From the NCBI RefSeq assembly GCF_009829085.1, contig NZ_WUQY01000037.1:1-32444 (forward strand): 32,444 nt of DNA. The letters run 5' to 3'. The position numbers and the translations under genes were made by a program. This document shows positions 1 through 7,569 of the stretch, piece after piece. The DNA is from Sphingobacterium bovisgrunnientis (lineage in GTDB: Bacteria > Bacteroidota > Bacteroidia > Sphingobacteriales > Sphingobacteriaceae). Below the pieces are notes generated by a model. It did no database searches. It saw only the letters and a program-made list of their open reading frames with translations, and was not told where the DNA came from. Position 1 is the first letter of the stretch. Every line of letters starts with the position of its first letter.

Positions 1-177
1 ATCGTGCATCTGAATAATATAATAATGCAAATATCCGATTATTTTTCTTCTACTCCACAGGTTTTGTACATGATCCATAAATATTCTTCCATTGCGGTGA
101 AATAATCTACCTACCCAAAAGATGATGTAAATTGTGAGTACAGAAAATAGCGCGTATGAAAGAATATTATAGTTCAT
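1..177 (-). CDS. Small membrane protein, partial (cut by window start)
   Basis: An open frame of 59 codons starts with ATG at 177 and runs off the left edge without a stop. It begins MNYNILSYALFSVLTIYIIF, a hydrophobic segment that looks like one N-terminal transmembrane helix, and continues with a basic, aromatic-rich stretch including GRLFHRNGRIF. It starts 4 bases after the stop of the GbsR-like regulator, so the two are almost certainly co-transcribed. From memory it resembles a conserved Bacteroidota membrane protein of unknown function that often follows this type of regulator. That family match is recollection, not something the partial sequence proves. The function is unknown. Confidence 0.6.
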   Translation of the reverse strand, partial: MNYNILSYALFSVLTIYIIFWVGRLFHRNGRIFMDHVQNLWSRRKIIGYLHYYIIQMHD

Positions 178-181
178 CTTT

Positions 182-688
182 TTAAATAATGAATTTGAAT
201 AATTTGATGAGTAAATCTGCTCTGTTGGAGGCAAATACCTTATTGGCGATTTTTTCTAATTGATCAGTAAGCTCCTGAATTTCCTTTACCGTATTGTGAA
301 ATTCTTTACCATCATCCGAAGTTTCCTTTTCCGTCGCAACAGTTATTTCTTTCAGAATATCCATTACAGGATCTAATTCTTTCTTCTTACGCATGATTGC
401 AATTTTCATCGCCCATTTTAATACCTCTTTCTCGGCGACAAAATATTCTTTTCGATCTCCAGCGATATGCTTTTTGTAGACAATACCATAGTCTATCAAT
501 TGTCTGATACTCATATTTGCATTGCCGCGTGATATGACTAAAGTTTCCATGATTTCGTCTGTCGAAATAGGATTACTGCTGGACAGGAGTAAGGCGTGAA
601 CTTGTGCTACTGACTTATTGATTCCCCATTCGGAGCCCAATGCACCCCAGGTGTCTATAAATTGTTGTTTTGCTTCTTCGAGTTTCAT
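182..688 (-). CDS. GbsR/MarR-family transcriptional regulator
   Basis: This 168-residue protein has a winged helix-turn-helix of the GbsR/MarR type at about residues 20-90. The recognition helix region is ISTDEIMETLVISRGNANMS and the wing is near HIAGDRKEYF. A charged, helical C-terminal half (about 95-160) is probably the dimerisation part. In characterised relatives (GbsR, OpuAR) such proteins repress osmoprotectant genes. In Bacteroidota they usually sit beside small membrane proteins of unknown role, as here: an 81-residue membrane protein lies 8 bases upstream and another membrane protein 4 bases downstream. The operon promoter carries an 18-bp perfect palindrome (987-1004), so autoregulation is likely. 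The family call is firm; ligand and targets are unknown. Confidence 0.85.
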   Translation of the reverse strand: MKLEEAKQQFIDTWGALGSEWGINKSVAQVHALLLSSSNPISTDEIMETLVISRGNANMSIRQLIDYGIVYKKHIAGDRKEYFVAEKEVLKWAMKIAIMRKKKELDPVMDILKEITVATEKETSDDGKEFHNTVKEIQELTDQLEKIANKVFASNRADLLIKLFKFII

Positions 689-696
689 GATATGAT

Positions 697-942
697 TTAT
701 TTGTATAATAGTATGCTTAATAATGAAATTGCTAATCCTGTAAAATATAGCGTTAGTATAGGCTTACTTAGTTTTTCTGTGAATCTACAACCTACCCCCC
801 AAAAAAGTAAACCAACAATAGTCACTGGATAGGAAATAAAAGCTGCAATCAGAAACGACCAAATCCATCCGGTGATTAAAAACCAAATTCCACATATAAT
901 AGAAATTATGTGAAATATTAGACCGATTGTTTCTTTTCTCAT
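697..942 (-). CDS. Small multi-pass membrane protein, unknown function
   Basis: This 81-residue protein is almost entirely hydrophobic. Likely membrane helices lie at about residues 6-24, 27-51 and 61-80, with short charged turns such as CRFTEKLSKP between the second and third. I do not recognise a domain or any catalytic residues. It is the first gene of the operon with the GbsR-like regulator, which starts 8 bases after its stop. A good Bacteroidota promoter lies upstream: -7 TATATTTG at 963-970 and TTG at 990-992. Its position suggests that it works with, or is the main target of, the regulator, but this is inferred from neighbourhood only. Confidence 0.7.
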   Translation of the reverse strand: MRKETIGLIFHIISIICGIWFLITGWIWSFLIAAFISYPVTIVGLLFWGVGCRFTEKLSKPILTLYFTGLAISLLSILLYK

Positions 943-962
943 TGTTGATATAATTCGTTATT

Positions 963-992
963 CAAATATAATTATATTTTCTAAACTTTCAA
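963..992 (-). promoter_or_regulatory. Bacteroidota-type promoter of the GbsR operon
   Basis: Read on the minus strand, TATATTTG at 963-970 matches the TAnnTTTG -7 consensus exactly. A TTG core of the -33 element lies at 990-992, separated by 19 bases. Transcription would start near 957, about 15 bases before the ATG at 942. The -33 element lies inside the palindrome at 987-1004. Confidence 0.6.
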
Positions 993-1004
993 TAATTATT
1001 GAAA
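987..1004. promoter_or_regulatory. Perfect 18-bp palindrome, candidate GbsR/MarR operator
   Basis: TTTCAATAATTATTGAAA is its own reverse complement over all 18 bases. It overlaps the -33 element of the promoter that drives the GbsR/MarR-type regulator operon. MarR-type dimers typically bind palindromes of this size in their own promoters, so a repressor operator is the natural reading. No binding has been shown, and AT-rich palindromes can arise by chance. Confidence 0.5.
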
Positions 1005-1077
1005 ATAAAATAAATTAAATTTTCGTCAGTTCATCGTAATAAGGAAAAGTAAGGATTTATTAACGTGTGAATTGTAT

Positions 1078-1085
1078 TACCTTTG
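1078..1085 (+). promoter_or_regulatory. -7 promoter element directly before ATG 1094
   Basis: TACCTTTG matches TAnnTTTG exactly. The ATG at 1094 begins 8 bases after it, so the transcript would be leaderless or nearly so. The element lies inside a possible upstream GTG-started extension (from 1067), which argues for the ATG. No clear -33 TTTG was found at the usual distance. Confidence 0.45.
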
Positions 1086-1093
1086 CTGGCGAT

Positions 1094-2077
1094 ATGACAA
1101 CAAAACTTTACAATCCATTTTTGGATTTCAAATTTGATAATACCACGTGTTTTTTGACTGGGAAGACGCTGGCTTCCGCTGATGAGAAGATTCAAGTATT
1201 TCCGGTTTGGATGATGCGTGCTTTTGAGTTGGAGGAGAAACCATTCAAATTATTGGATGAAAGTTTTGTGACGTACAAACAATTGCAACTGCCTTGTGCG
1301 GCAGATACTGCTTTTGCCTTTGAGCAGGTGGAATCGCAGGTGGAAACCGCTATGAATTTGGGATATGCTGTGGTAAAGGAGCTGTCACAAGAAACCTTAT
1401 TTCATTGGGTAGCAAAGATTTTGTATGGGGTTGTGTTTAACGAGATTCAAGTAGGAATGCATCAAGCTGTATTGTCAGGAGAACCAATGAACTTCTCCCA
1501 GGCGTTAGTACATAAATTCCGCAATCTTCACGCGATGTTGCAGTCTATTTTGGTTCCTATGGAATTTGAGAATAAGAATCCATTTACGGTGCAAATTTTT
1601 GAAGTAGACAATGCGGAAGATACATTTTTGTATCGAGATGAGATCAATACATTAATTTTCTCCTTAAGAATGAAGGATTTTGCCATCATTGCTACAATGC
1701 AAGACAATGGTACAAATGCAATATATCACGAGGAAGTATTATCTAAAGTGGGTGGTAAAAAATTGCATCCGATTCAATTTGAAGAGATTTGCGCACGTTA
1801 TTTCTATTCAGCTTATTTATTCAATCGCTTGCCCGAATATACCTACATGGAAACTCCTCAGAAAGTTTATGTAGAGCCTATGCCATTGAACGATTGGACA
1901 CTCAAACCAATCTTCGACAATTGGGTAGTGAAAACCTATGGACAGGTATTGGAGAATTTTTGGAAACCTTGGGGTTTCATATTATTCGAAATTATTCAAA
2001 ATCCTGAAAAACCGATGTCTTTTATCGAAGATGAAAAAGGAAATTTCAGGGAAAATATTGATTTAGCAAAAAACTAG
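1094..2077 (+). CDS. Conserved Bacteroidota hypothetical protein
   Basis: This protein of 327 residues (MTTKLYNPFL...) has no signal peptide and no membrane segment, so it is probably cytoplasmic. It is rich in aromatic residues and contains the pair CFLTGKTL near the N-terminus and FPVWMMRAF shortly after. I do not recognise an enzymatic motif; it resembles a hypothetical family seen widely in Bacteroidota. The frame is open back to a GTG at 1067. I chose the ATG at 1094 because an exact -7 element (1078-1085) lies between the two starts. It is transcribed alone and converges with the small membrane-protein gene, whose stop is 2 bases away. Confidence 0.7.
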   Translation: MTTKLYNPFLDFKFDNTTCFLTGKTLASADEKIQVFPVWMMRAFELEEKPFKLLDESFVTYKQLQLPCAADTAFAFEQVESQVETAMNLGYAVVKELSQETLFHWVAKILYGVVFNEIQVGMHQAVLSGEPMNFSQALVHKFRNLHAMLQSILVPMEFENKNPFTVQIFEVDNAEDTFLYRDEINTLIFSLRMKDFAIIATMQDNGTNAIYHEEVLSKVGGKKLHPIQFEEICARYFYSAYLFNRLPEYTYMETPQKVYVEPMPLNDWTLKPIFDNWVVKTYGQVLENFWKPWGFILFEIIQNPEKPMSFIEDEKGNFRENIDLAKN

Positions 2078-2079
2078 AT

Positions 2080-2352
2080 TTATTTTTTCTTACGTTTTGA
2101 ATAATTTTGTCTAGGAGCGTATGCTGAAGGTTTTTTATTTGCTTGGGCTAGTTCTTGCCTTTTTGCTAGATTGTTGTAATAAACTATTAATGCAGATGGA
2201 CCGATTACAGGCACAGTTAGCGCAACAAAAGTCAATACAAGCTGACCGCCAGTTGCATTTTTAGTTTTGAATAAACGAAAAAGCATGATTCCTGTCAGTG
2301 CTAAATGAATCAACAATACAATGTTCACGAGAAGTTCTTTGTCAATTTCCAT
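2080..2352 (-). CDS. Small two-helix membrane protein, PLDc_N-like
   Basis: This 90-residue protein has two predicted membrane helices at about residues 7-27 and 37-58. A polar, strongly basic tail ends in RKKK. The layout, with a short charged turn (FRLFKTKNATGG) between the helices and the second helix containing PVIGPSALIVYY, resembles the phospholipase-D/nuclease N-terminal (PLDc_N) membrane domain, which is common as a stand-alone protein of unknown role. It has its own promoter directly upstream and ends 2 bases from the convergent hypothetical gene. The function is not known. Confidence 0.65.
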   Translation of the reverse strand: MEIDKELLVNIVLLIHLALTGIMLFRLFKTKNATGGQLVLTFVALTVPVIGPSALIVYYNNLAKRQELAQANKKPSAYAPRQNYSKRKKK

Positions 2353-2358
2353 AGGCTA

Positions 2359-2391
2359 CAAAGATAATATTATAGACTATTTTAACACAAA
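2359..2391 (-). promoter_or_regulatory. Promoter of the PLDc_N-like gene, apparently leaderless
   Basis: On the minus strand TATCTTTG at 2359-2366 matches the -7 consensus and TTTG at 2388-2391 matches the -33 element, with 21 bases between. Only 6 bases separate the -7 element from the ATG at 2352, so transcription should begin at or within a base or two of the start codon. Confidence 0.6.
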
Positions 2392-2402
2392 TTATATCTA
2401 AC

Positions 2403-2437
2403 AAAAAAAGCTCACTGTTTTTGAAAACAGTGAGCTT
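2403..2437 (-). terminator. Rho-independent terminator of sdhCAB
   Basis: A perfect 14-bp inverted repeat lies at 2408-2421 and 2424-2437 (arm AAGCTCACTGTTTT). On the minus strand it is followed by a run of seven T (2403-2409 read in reverse). It lies 22 bases downstream of the sdhB stop. Confidence 0.85.
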
Positions 2438-2459
2438 CTTGATTATTATAAAAAATATC

Positions 2460-3233
2460 TTAAGCGTGAATATCTCTTTGAGATAATACTTTTGCGCCTA
2501 AATATTCTCTGTTTAATCTTGCGATATTTGTCAATTTGATACCTACTGGACATTCAGCTTCACAAGCACCTGTATTTGTACAGTTACCGAAACCTTCTGC
2601 ATCCATTTGGTCTACCATTGCCTGAGCACGCTCGTAACGCTCTGTTTGACCTTGAGGTAATAATGCAAATTGAGAAACTTTTGCAGATACAAACAACATT
2701 GCAGAAGCATTTTTACATGCTGCTACACATGCTCCACATCCGATACAAGTAGCTGATTCGAAAGCTTCGTCAGCTACAACTTTAGGAATAGGAATTACGT
2801 TAGCATCAGGAACACCACCAGTATTTACATTTACATAACCACCAGCTTGTTGAATACGATCAAATGCTGTACGATCCACTGCTAAATCTTTCAACACAGG
2901 GAATGCGGCTGCTCTCCAAGGCTCGATAACGATAGTCTGTCCATCGTGGAAAGAACGCATGTGCAATTGACAAGTCGTAGTACCTTGGTTAGGACCGTGA
3001 GGACGACCATTAATTACTAATGAACACATACCACAGATACCTTCACGACAGTCGTGATCGAAATATATTGGGTCTTCACCCTTACGAGTCAAATCATCGT
3101 TAACGATATCAAGCATTTCTAAGAAAGACATATCATCAGCGATGTCTTTAGCTTGAATAGTCACGAATTGACCTGTTGATTTATCATTTTTTTGACGCCA
3201 AACTTTAAGCGTTAAATTCATGTGATTACTCAT
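2460..3233 (-). CDS. sdhB: Succinate dehydrogenase/fumarate reductase iron-sulfur subunit
   Basis: This 257-residue protein carries electrons from the flavoprotein to the quinone site of complex II, on the cytoplasmic face of the inner membrane. An N-terminal plant-type ferredoxin domain holds the [2Fe-2S] ligands Cys62, Cys67, Cys70 and Cys88. The C-terminal bacterial ferredoxin domain has [11 protein letters not shown] (Cys163, 166, 169, 173) and [12 protein letters not shown] (Cys218, 224, 228) for the two further clusters. It is the last gene of sdhC-sdhA-sdhB, the order of the B-type enzymes of Bacteroidota, which use menaquinone. The gap to sdhA is 71 bases and holds a repeat-rich imperfect hairpin. 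Whether the enzyme runs mainly as dehydrogenase or fumarate reductase cannot be told from sequence. Confidence 0.96.
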   Translation of the reverse strand: MSNHMNLTLKVWRQKNDKSTGQFVTIQAKDIADDMSFLEMLDIVNDDLTRKGEDPIYFDHDCREGICGMCSLVINGRPHGPNQGTTTCQLHMRSFHDGQTIVIEPWRAAAFPVLKDLAVDRTAFDRIQQAGGYVNVNTGGVPDANVIPIPKVVADEAFESATCIGCGACVAACKNASAMLFVSAKVSQFALLPQGQTERYERAQAMVDQMDAEGFGNCTNTGACEAECPVGIKLTNIARLNREYLGAKVLSQRDIHA

Positions 3234-3240
3234 ATCATTT

Positions 3241-3306
3241 AGTATTGAGTATTAAGTATTGAGTAATGGGATATATCTTGATTCTCATTACTCATTACTC
3301 GATACT
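3241..3306. repeat. Tandem/inverted short repeats between sdhA and sdhB
   Basis: The gap is built from variants of a short unit. AGTATTGAGTA and AAGTATTGAGTAATG lie on the left (3241-3267). CTCATTACTCATTACTCGATACT lies on the right in two adjoining pieces, CTCATTA (3284-3290) and CTCATTACTCGATACT (3291-3306). The two sides are approximate reverse complements, so the mRNA can fold into an imperfect hairpin that reaches the sdhA stop codon. Such TACTCAA-like units recur between genes in Bacteroidota genomes as far as I recall. Confidence 0.65.
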
Positions 3307-5239
3307 ATTTATAACTTCTTTGTGTTAACTTAACATTCTCGAAAACCAATTCTTCTTTGTGAAGAACTTCTGGTTGACCTTCGCCTTTGAATTCCCATGC
3401 AGCTACGTAAGCAAATTCTTCGTCATTACGTTTTGCTTCACCTTCCTCAGTTTGTGACTCAAGACGGAAGTGACCACCACATGATTCTGAACGATTCAAC
3501 GCATCGTCTACCATCAATTCACCTAATTCGATGAAATCGGCTACACGACCAGCTTTCTCCAAAGACATATTCATTTCTTCGTTCTCGCCTAGTACATTTG
3601 CATTAGTCCAGAATTCTTTTTTCAAGTCTTGGATTAAGCCTTTCGCTTTTGTTAAGCCTTCCGCAGTACGTGCCATACCACAGTATTCCCACATGATGTG
3701 ACCCAATTCTTTGTGAATATCATCTACAGTTTTAGTACCACGAAGTGCTAATAATTTGTTGATGTGATTTTCAACATCTTTACGTGTTTCTTCGAATGCA
3801 GGATGGTTTTTGTCAACAGGAGCGAAGCTTCCTAAGTTTGCTAAGTAATCACCAACAGTGTAAGGAATTACGAAGTAACCATCAGATAAACCTTGCATCA
3901 ATGCCGAAGCACCTAAACGGTTAGCACCGTGATCAGAGAAGTTAGCTTCACCTAAACAGTATAAACCTGGTACAGTAGTCATCAAGTTGTAATCAACCCA
4001 TACACCACCCATTGTGTAGTGAACAGCAGGGTAGATACGCATTGGTTGTTTATACGGATTCTCGTCAGTGATTTTGTGGTACATGTCGAATAAGTTACCG
4101 TATTTCGCACGTACAGTATCTTCACCCATACGGTTGATTGCATCTTGGAAATCCAAGAATACAGCGAAACCAGTTTTACCAACACCACGACCATCGTCAA
4201 CCATTTCCTTTGCATTACGAGATGCAACGTCACGAGGTACTAAGTTACCGAATGAAGGATATTTACGCTCTAAGAAATAATCTCTATCATCTTCTTTGAT
4301 ATCAGCAGCTTTCAATTCTCCTTTACGAAGTTTCTCAGCTAATTCTTTTGTTTTAGGAACCCACACACGACCATCATTACGCAATGACTCCGACATCAAT
4401 GTTAATTTTGATTGGTGGTCACCTGTAACAGGGATACAAGTAGGGTGGATCTGTGTATAACAAGGGTTAGCGAAGAATGCACCACGTTTGTGTGCTCTCC
4501 AAGAAGCCGTTACGTTACAGCCCATCGCGTTTGTAGATAAGAAGAATACGTTACCGTATCCACCTGTACACAATAATACCGCGTGACCTTCGTGCGCTTC
4601 AATTTTACCCGTTACCATATCACGTGTGATGATACCTCTAGCTTGACCGTCGATTTTCACTAAATCCAACATCTCATGACGTGTGTAAGATTTAACTTTT
4701 CCTTTGTGGATTTGACGATTCAATGCAGAGTATGCACCTAATAATAATTGTTGTCCAGTTTGACCACGCGCATAGAATGTACGTGATACTTGTGAGCCAC
4801 CGAATGAACGGTTATCCAATAAACCACCGTACTCACGAGCGAAAGGAACACCTTGCGCCACACATTGGTCAATAATATTTACAGAGTTTTCTGCTAGACG
4901 GTGTACGTTTGCTTCACGCGCGCGGTAATCACCACCTTTGATAGTATCATAGAATAAACGGAAAACAGAGTCACCGTCATTTTGATAGTTTTTAGCTGCA
5001 TTGATACCACCTTGTGCAGCGATAGAGTGCGCACGACGCGGTGAATCTTGGTAACAGAATGTTTTTACATTGTAACCTAATTCAGCTAAAGAAGCAGCTG
5101 CAGAAGCTCCTGCTAATCCTGTACCTACTACGATAATAGTAAATTTACGTTTGTTGGCAGGATTCACCAACTTCATGTTGAATTTATGTTTTGACCATTT
5201 CTCGGCTAATGGGCCTGCTGGTACTTTAGAATCTAACAT
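3305..5239 (-). CDS. sdhA: Succinate dehydrogenase/fumarate reductase flavoprotein subunit
   Basis: This 644-residue catalytic subunit oxidises succinate to fumarate, or does the reverse, using FAD. The Rossmann motif GTGLAG is at residues 39-44. [12 protein letters not shown] at 71-82 carries His71 at the position expected for the covalent FAD link. Further substrate and FAD contacts are suggested by [14 protein letters not shown], by HPT in [11 protein letters not shown], and by [15 protein letters not shown] near residue 440. Full length fits the B-type subunit of Bacteroidota and Campylobacterota. It lies 21 bases downstream of sdhC and 71 bases upstream of sdhB. Codon use is optimised and regular, as expected of a highly expressed respiratory gene. 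Confidence 0.97.
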   Translation of the reverse strand: MLDSKVPAGPLAEKWSKHKFNMKLVNPANKRKFTIIVVGTGLAGASAAASLAELGYNVKTFCYQDSPRRAHSIAAQGGINAAKNYQNDGDSVFRLFYDTIKGGDYRAREANVHRLAENSVNIIDQCVAQGVPFAREYGGLLDNRSFGGSQVSRTFYARGQTGQQLLLGAYSALNRQIHKGKVKSYTRHEMLDLVKIDGQARGIITRDMVTGKIEAHEGHAVLLCTGGYGNVFFLSTNAMGCNVTASWRAHKRGAFFANPCYTQIHPTCIPVTGDHQSKLTLMSESLRNDGRVWVPKTKELAEKLRKGELKAADIKEDDRDYFLERKYPSFGNLVPRDVASRNAKEMVDDGRGVGKTGFAVFLDFQDAINRMGEDTVRAKYGNLFDMYHKITDENPYKQPMRIYPAVHYTMGGVWVDYNLMTTVPGLYCLGEANFSDHGANRLGASALMQGLSDGYFVIPYTVGDYLANLGSFAPVDKNHPAFEETRKDVENHINKLLALRGTKTVDDIHKELGHIMWEYCGMARTAEGLTKAKGLIQDLKKEFWTNANVLGENEEMNMSLEKAGRVADFIELGELMVDDALNRSESCGGHFRLESQTEEGEAKRNDEEFAYVAAWEFKGEGQPEVLHKEELVFENVKLTQRSYK

Positions 5240-5260
5240 ATCTTTATTTTTAAATAGAGA

Positions 5261-6046
5261 TTACAAACCTTTGAAAAAGAAATACAATGGCATTGCTGCG
5301 AATGCAATAGGGATAATCACACCGAATACCCAAATACCAACTGATTTTACGAATCCGATGTATCTTTTGTGGTTGAAACCTACTGTTTGGAATGCAGATT
5401 GGAAACCATGAATTAAGTGGAATGCCAATGCAGCCATTGCAACTAAGTACAATAATACGATGAATGGATTTTGGAAAGTAACAGCTACTTGTTTGTACAA
5501 GTCTTTAGTTTGGATTGTTTCCACACCATTGTTTACGAAAATCTTGTACCCGTCGTAATTTGAAGGAAGATCTTCAGAAGCAATAATTTGACGGTTTCCA
5601 GTAGCGATTTCCGTGTTGTACTCCACGTATGGTGTAGTACCGAATTTGTATTGGAACCAAAAGTGTTGCATGTGTGTAGCTAAGAATACTAAAATAATAG
5701 TACCTAAGATACCCATGTTGCGAGAATTCCATTTGCTGTTCGCGTTGCCTGCAGTTTGGTTGTAGCCAACTGGTCTCGCAGCCTTGTTCTTAGCTGTTAA
5801 GATTAATGCGTAGACAGCGTGAATAATAATAGAAGCATAAAGTAAGTATGAAACTACTTTGATCGGAGCGAAATTCGTCATGAAAAACGCGTAATTGTTG
5901 AATGCATAGCCTTCGTCATTCTGGAACAACTGTAAGTTACCAATCAAGTGAATTACCAGGAACGTACATAAAAATAGTCCTGTTAAGCTCATGATTAATT
6001 TCTTACCTAGAGAAGAACTAAATAGCGGCTTTGATTTACTACTCAT
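5261..6046 (-). CDS. sdhC: Succinate dehydrogenase cytochrome b subunit (B-type)
   Basis: This 261-residue membrane anchor binds haem b and quinone. Five hydrophobic helices can be placed at about residues 18-40, 62-84, 111-130, 192-214 and 232-256. Candidate axial haem histidines in helices are His33, His76, His125 (with His128 nearby) and His210/His213. A single five-helix anchor, rather than separate SdhC and SdhD, is typical of B-type complex II. It is the first gene of the operon, 21 bases before sdhA, and has a -7 element 28 bases upstream of its ATG. A 60-residue loop (about 131-190) between helices three and four is longer than in Wolinella FrdC, as is usual in Bacteroidota. Confidence 0.94.
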   Translation of the reverse strand: MSSKSKPLFSSSLGKKLIMSLTGLFLCTFLVIHLIGNLQLFQNDEGYAFNNYAFFMTNFAPIKVVSYLLYASIIIHAVYALILTAKNKAARPVGYNQTAGNANSKWNSRNMGILGTIILVFLATHMQHFWFQYKFGTTPYVEYNTEIATGNRQIIASEDLPSNYDGYKIFVNNGVETIQTKDLYKQVAVTFQNPFIVLLYLVAMAALAFHLIHGFQSAFQTVGFNHKRYIGFVKSVGIWVFGVIIPIAFAAMPLYFFFKGL

Positions 6047-6073
6047 TATCCTTTAATGTTTAAATTTTTCCTG

Positions 6074-6081
6074 CAAAAATA
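6074..6081 (-). promoter_or_regulatory. -7 element of the sdhCAB promoter
   Basis: On the minus strand TATTTTTG matches TAnnTTTG exactly, 27 bases before the sdhC ATG at 6046. That gives a leader of about 20 bases. No convincing -33 TTTG was found; the region upstream reads GTGTTTAAAGTC. Confidence 0.5.
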
Positions 6082-6172
6082 CCTAATCATTTATTAAAAT
6101 GACTTTAAACACATAAAAAAGATATAATTTAGAATTGTTCTAAGTAGCTTATTAAGGGTTAATTTTTATACG

Positions 6173-6204
6173 AAAAAAGCCATTAATCTAAATGATTAAT
6201 GGCT
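6173..6204 (-). terminator. Rho-independent terminator of the polysaccharide locus
   Basis: An 11-bp perfect inverted repeat (AGCCATTAATC at 6178-6188, GATTAATGGCT at 6194-6204) with a 5-base loop is followed on the minus strand by a T run (6173-6177). It lies 20 bases beyond the stop of the SusE-like gene. It ends the susC-susD-GH30-susE transcript. Confidence 0.8.
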
Positions 6205-6224
6205 AAGTTTTTCATTAGGTATCT

Positions 6225-7565
6225 TTACTTTTTTGTAACGATCAATTTGGCTTCGTCATTCCCTTCTGCTAAGTCAACGATTAAAGTATACGATTCATCT
6301 TGGTTAATAAGTTTACCTGTAAATAACCCAAGGTTTCCAGAATCCCTACCGTTAGTACCGTCACCTACGAAAATAATGTCACTATCAGTAGAAATCTGTT
6401 GGTGTTTGAATTCGCCTCCCCAACCTTTTTGATGGAAAAATTTGAAATTGATATAATCAGTATAGACAGTCACGTTTCCTATAATAGTGATCTGGTATCT
6501 TTTGTTCCCGATAGGAGCCATGCACAAAGCTTTATCCGTATTCCATCCCACATGATTATTTGAGACTTTTGGTTTGCCGATACCATCGCCAATAATCCAT
6601 AGTGCGCCTGTACCATCTGCATTTAAAGTGGCTAAGTTGTTGCCATTCATAGCTTCTACATTCAAATATTTATGCGTGAAATCAGCAGTAATACGGTATT
6701 TACCATTTATTACATTACTCGTGATTTTTCCAGATTGATCTTTATTAAAGTAATCTGAATCTATCCACCATTCGTCAAAATTTTCAATACCGTCAATTCG
6801 AATTTCATCACCTTTATTGAGGTTGATATCTGCTCTGTACTGATTATCGTTTACTCTATTGAAGATAGTTCCATTAATTGCGTAAGCAATAATAAATGGA
6901 GATGCCTCATAGGTCAATGTATTGAAATCGATAGTGTAGGTAGTTGAAGATGAATAAGAAAAAGGTATTTCTGCATTACTGCCTAATTGAACTTCATTAT
7001 TTACCCATCCAAAAATCATTTCGTTGCCATAAGTCCCAACTTTTGGTGCTTTAAGATAACCTTTTACAGCATGTGGTAAATTTTGGGTTAGTGCATAATG
7101 ATTATCTGCAACCTTAAGTAATTTATATGTTGTAGTACTCGTTATAAGATCCAAATACGGGAAATCAGGACGTGCTAAGGGCAAATCCACATCTTTTACC
7201 GTAATTTTTTGACTTATATTTTGCAAAACAAAACGTAATGTAGCATTTCCATTAGGTATATCTTTAAGAAATGGAATGAATATTTTGCCGTTATAATTTC
7301 CGTTTTCTTTTGTACGTATTATTGTTTCAGAAACCATGTCGTCCGTGAAAAACAATTGAACTTTCAATGTGGACAAGGGAATGTCACTATCCATTACATC
7401 AACATCAAAAGCTAGGCTATCTCCAAAAAGGGCTGAAGTAACTTCGTTTTTCAGGGTAATAGTAGGATTTCCGATTTGGTATTCATATTCTTTCTCCGTT
7501 TTACACGAATAAAGAAGCGTGTGGAATACCAAAATACTAAAGAGATATTTTGTTATATGCTTCAT
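6225..7565 (-). CDS. SusE-like surface glycan-binding lipoprotein
   Basis: This 446-residue lipoprotein has a signal sequence ending at Cys21 (LLYSC), so it is expected to be exported and probably displayed on the cell surface. An N-terminal Ig-like domain (about 30-125, PTITLKNEV...) resembles DUF5016. The middle (about 150-235) resembles DUF5121. The C-terminal part (about 300-446, GALWIIGDGIGKP... to the TYTLIVDLAEG-like end) resembles the carbohydrate-binding end of SusE/SusF-type proteins. Such proteins hold glycan at the surface next to SusCD. It is the last gene of the locus, 4 bases after the GH30 gene. Domain names are from recollection of the families; the role as glycan binder is well supported by context. 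Confidence 0.78.
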   Translation of the reverse strand: MKHITKYLFSILVFHTLLYSCKTEKEYEYQIGNPTITLKNEVTSALFGDSLAFDVDVMDSDIPLSTLKVQLFFTDDMVSETIIRTKENGNYNGKIFIPFLKDIPNGNATLRFVLQNISQKITVKDVDLPLARPDFPYLDLITSTTTYKLLKVADNHYALTQNLPHAVKGYLKAPKVGTYGNEMIFGWVNNEVQLGSNAEIPFSYSSSTTYTIDFNTLTYEASPFIIAYAINGTIFNRVNDNQYRADINLNKGDEIRIDGIENFDEWWIDSDYFNKDQSGKITSNVINGKYRITADFTHKYLNVEAMNGNNLATLNADGTGALWIIGDGIGKPKVSNNHVGWNTDKALCMAPIGNKRYQITIIGNVTVYTDYINFKFFHQKGWGGEFKHQQISTDSDIIFVGDGTNGRDSGNLGLFTGKLINQDESYTLIVDLAEGNDEAKLIVTKK

Positions 7566-7569
7566 AATC

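Noticed and set aside
3241..3306. CRISPR array
   Set aside because: The units are about 10-15 bases, imperfect, without regular spacers, and partly inverted.
3982..4280. Open frames on both strands inside sdhA
   Set aside because: They are out-of-frame shadows of a highly conserved gene and show no protein-like pattern.
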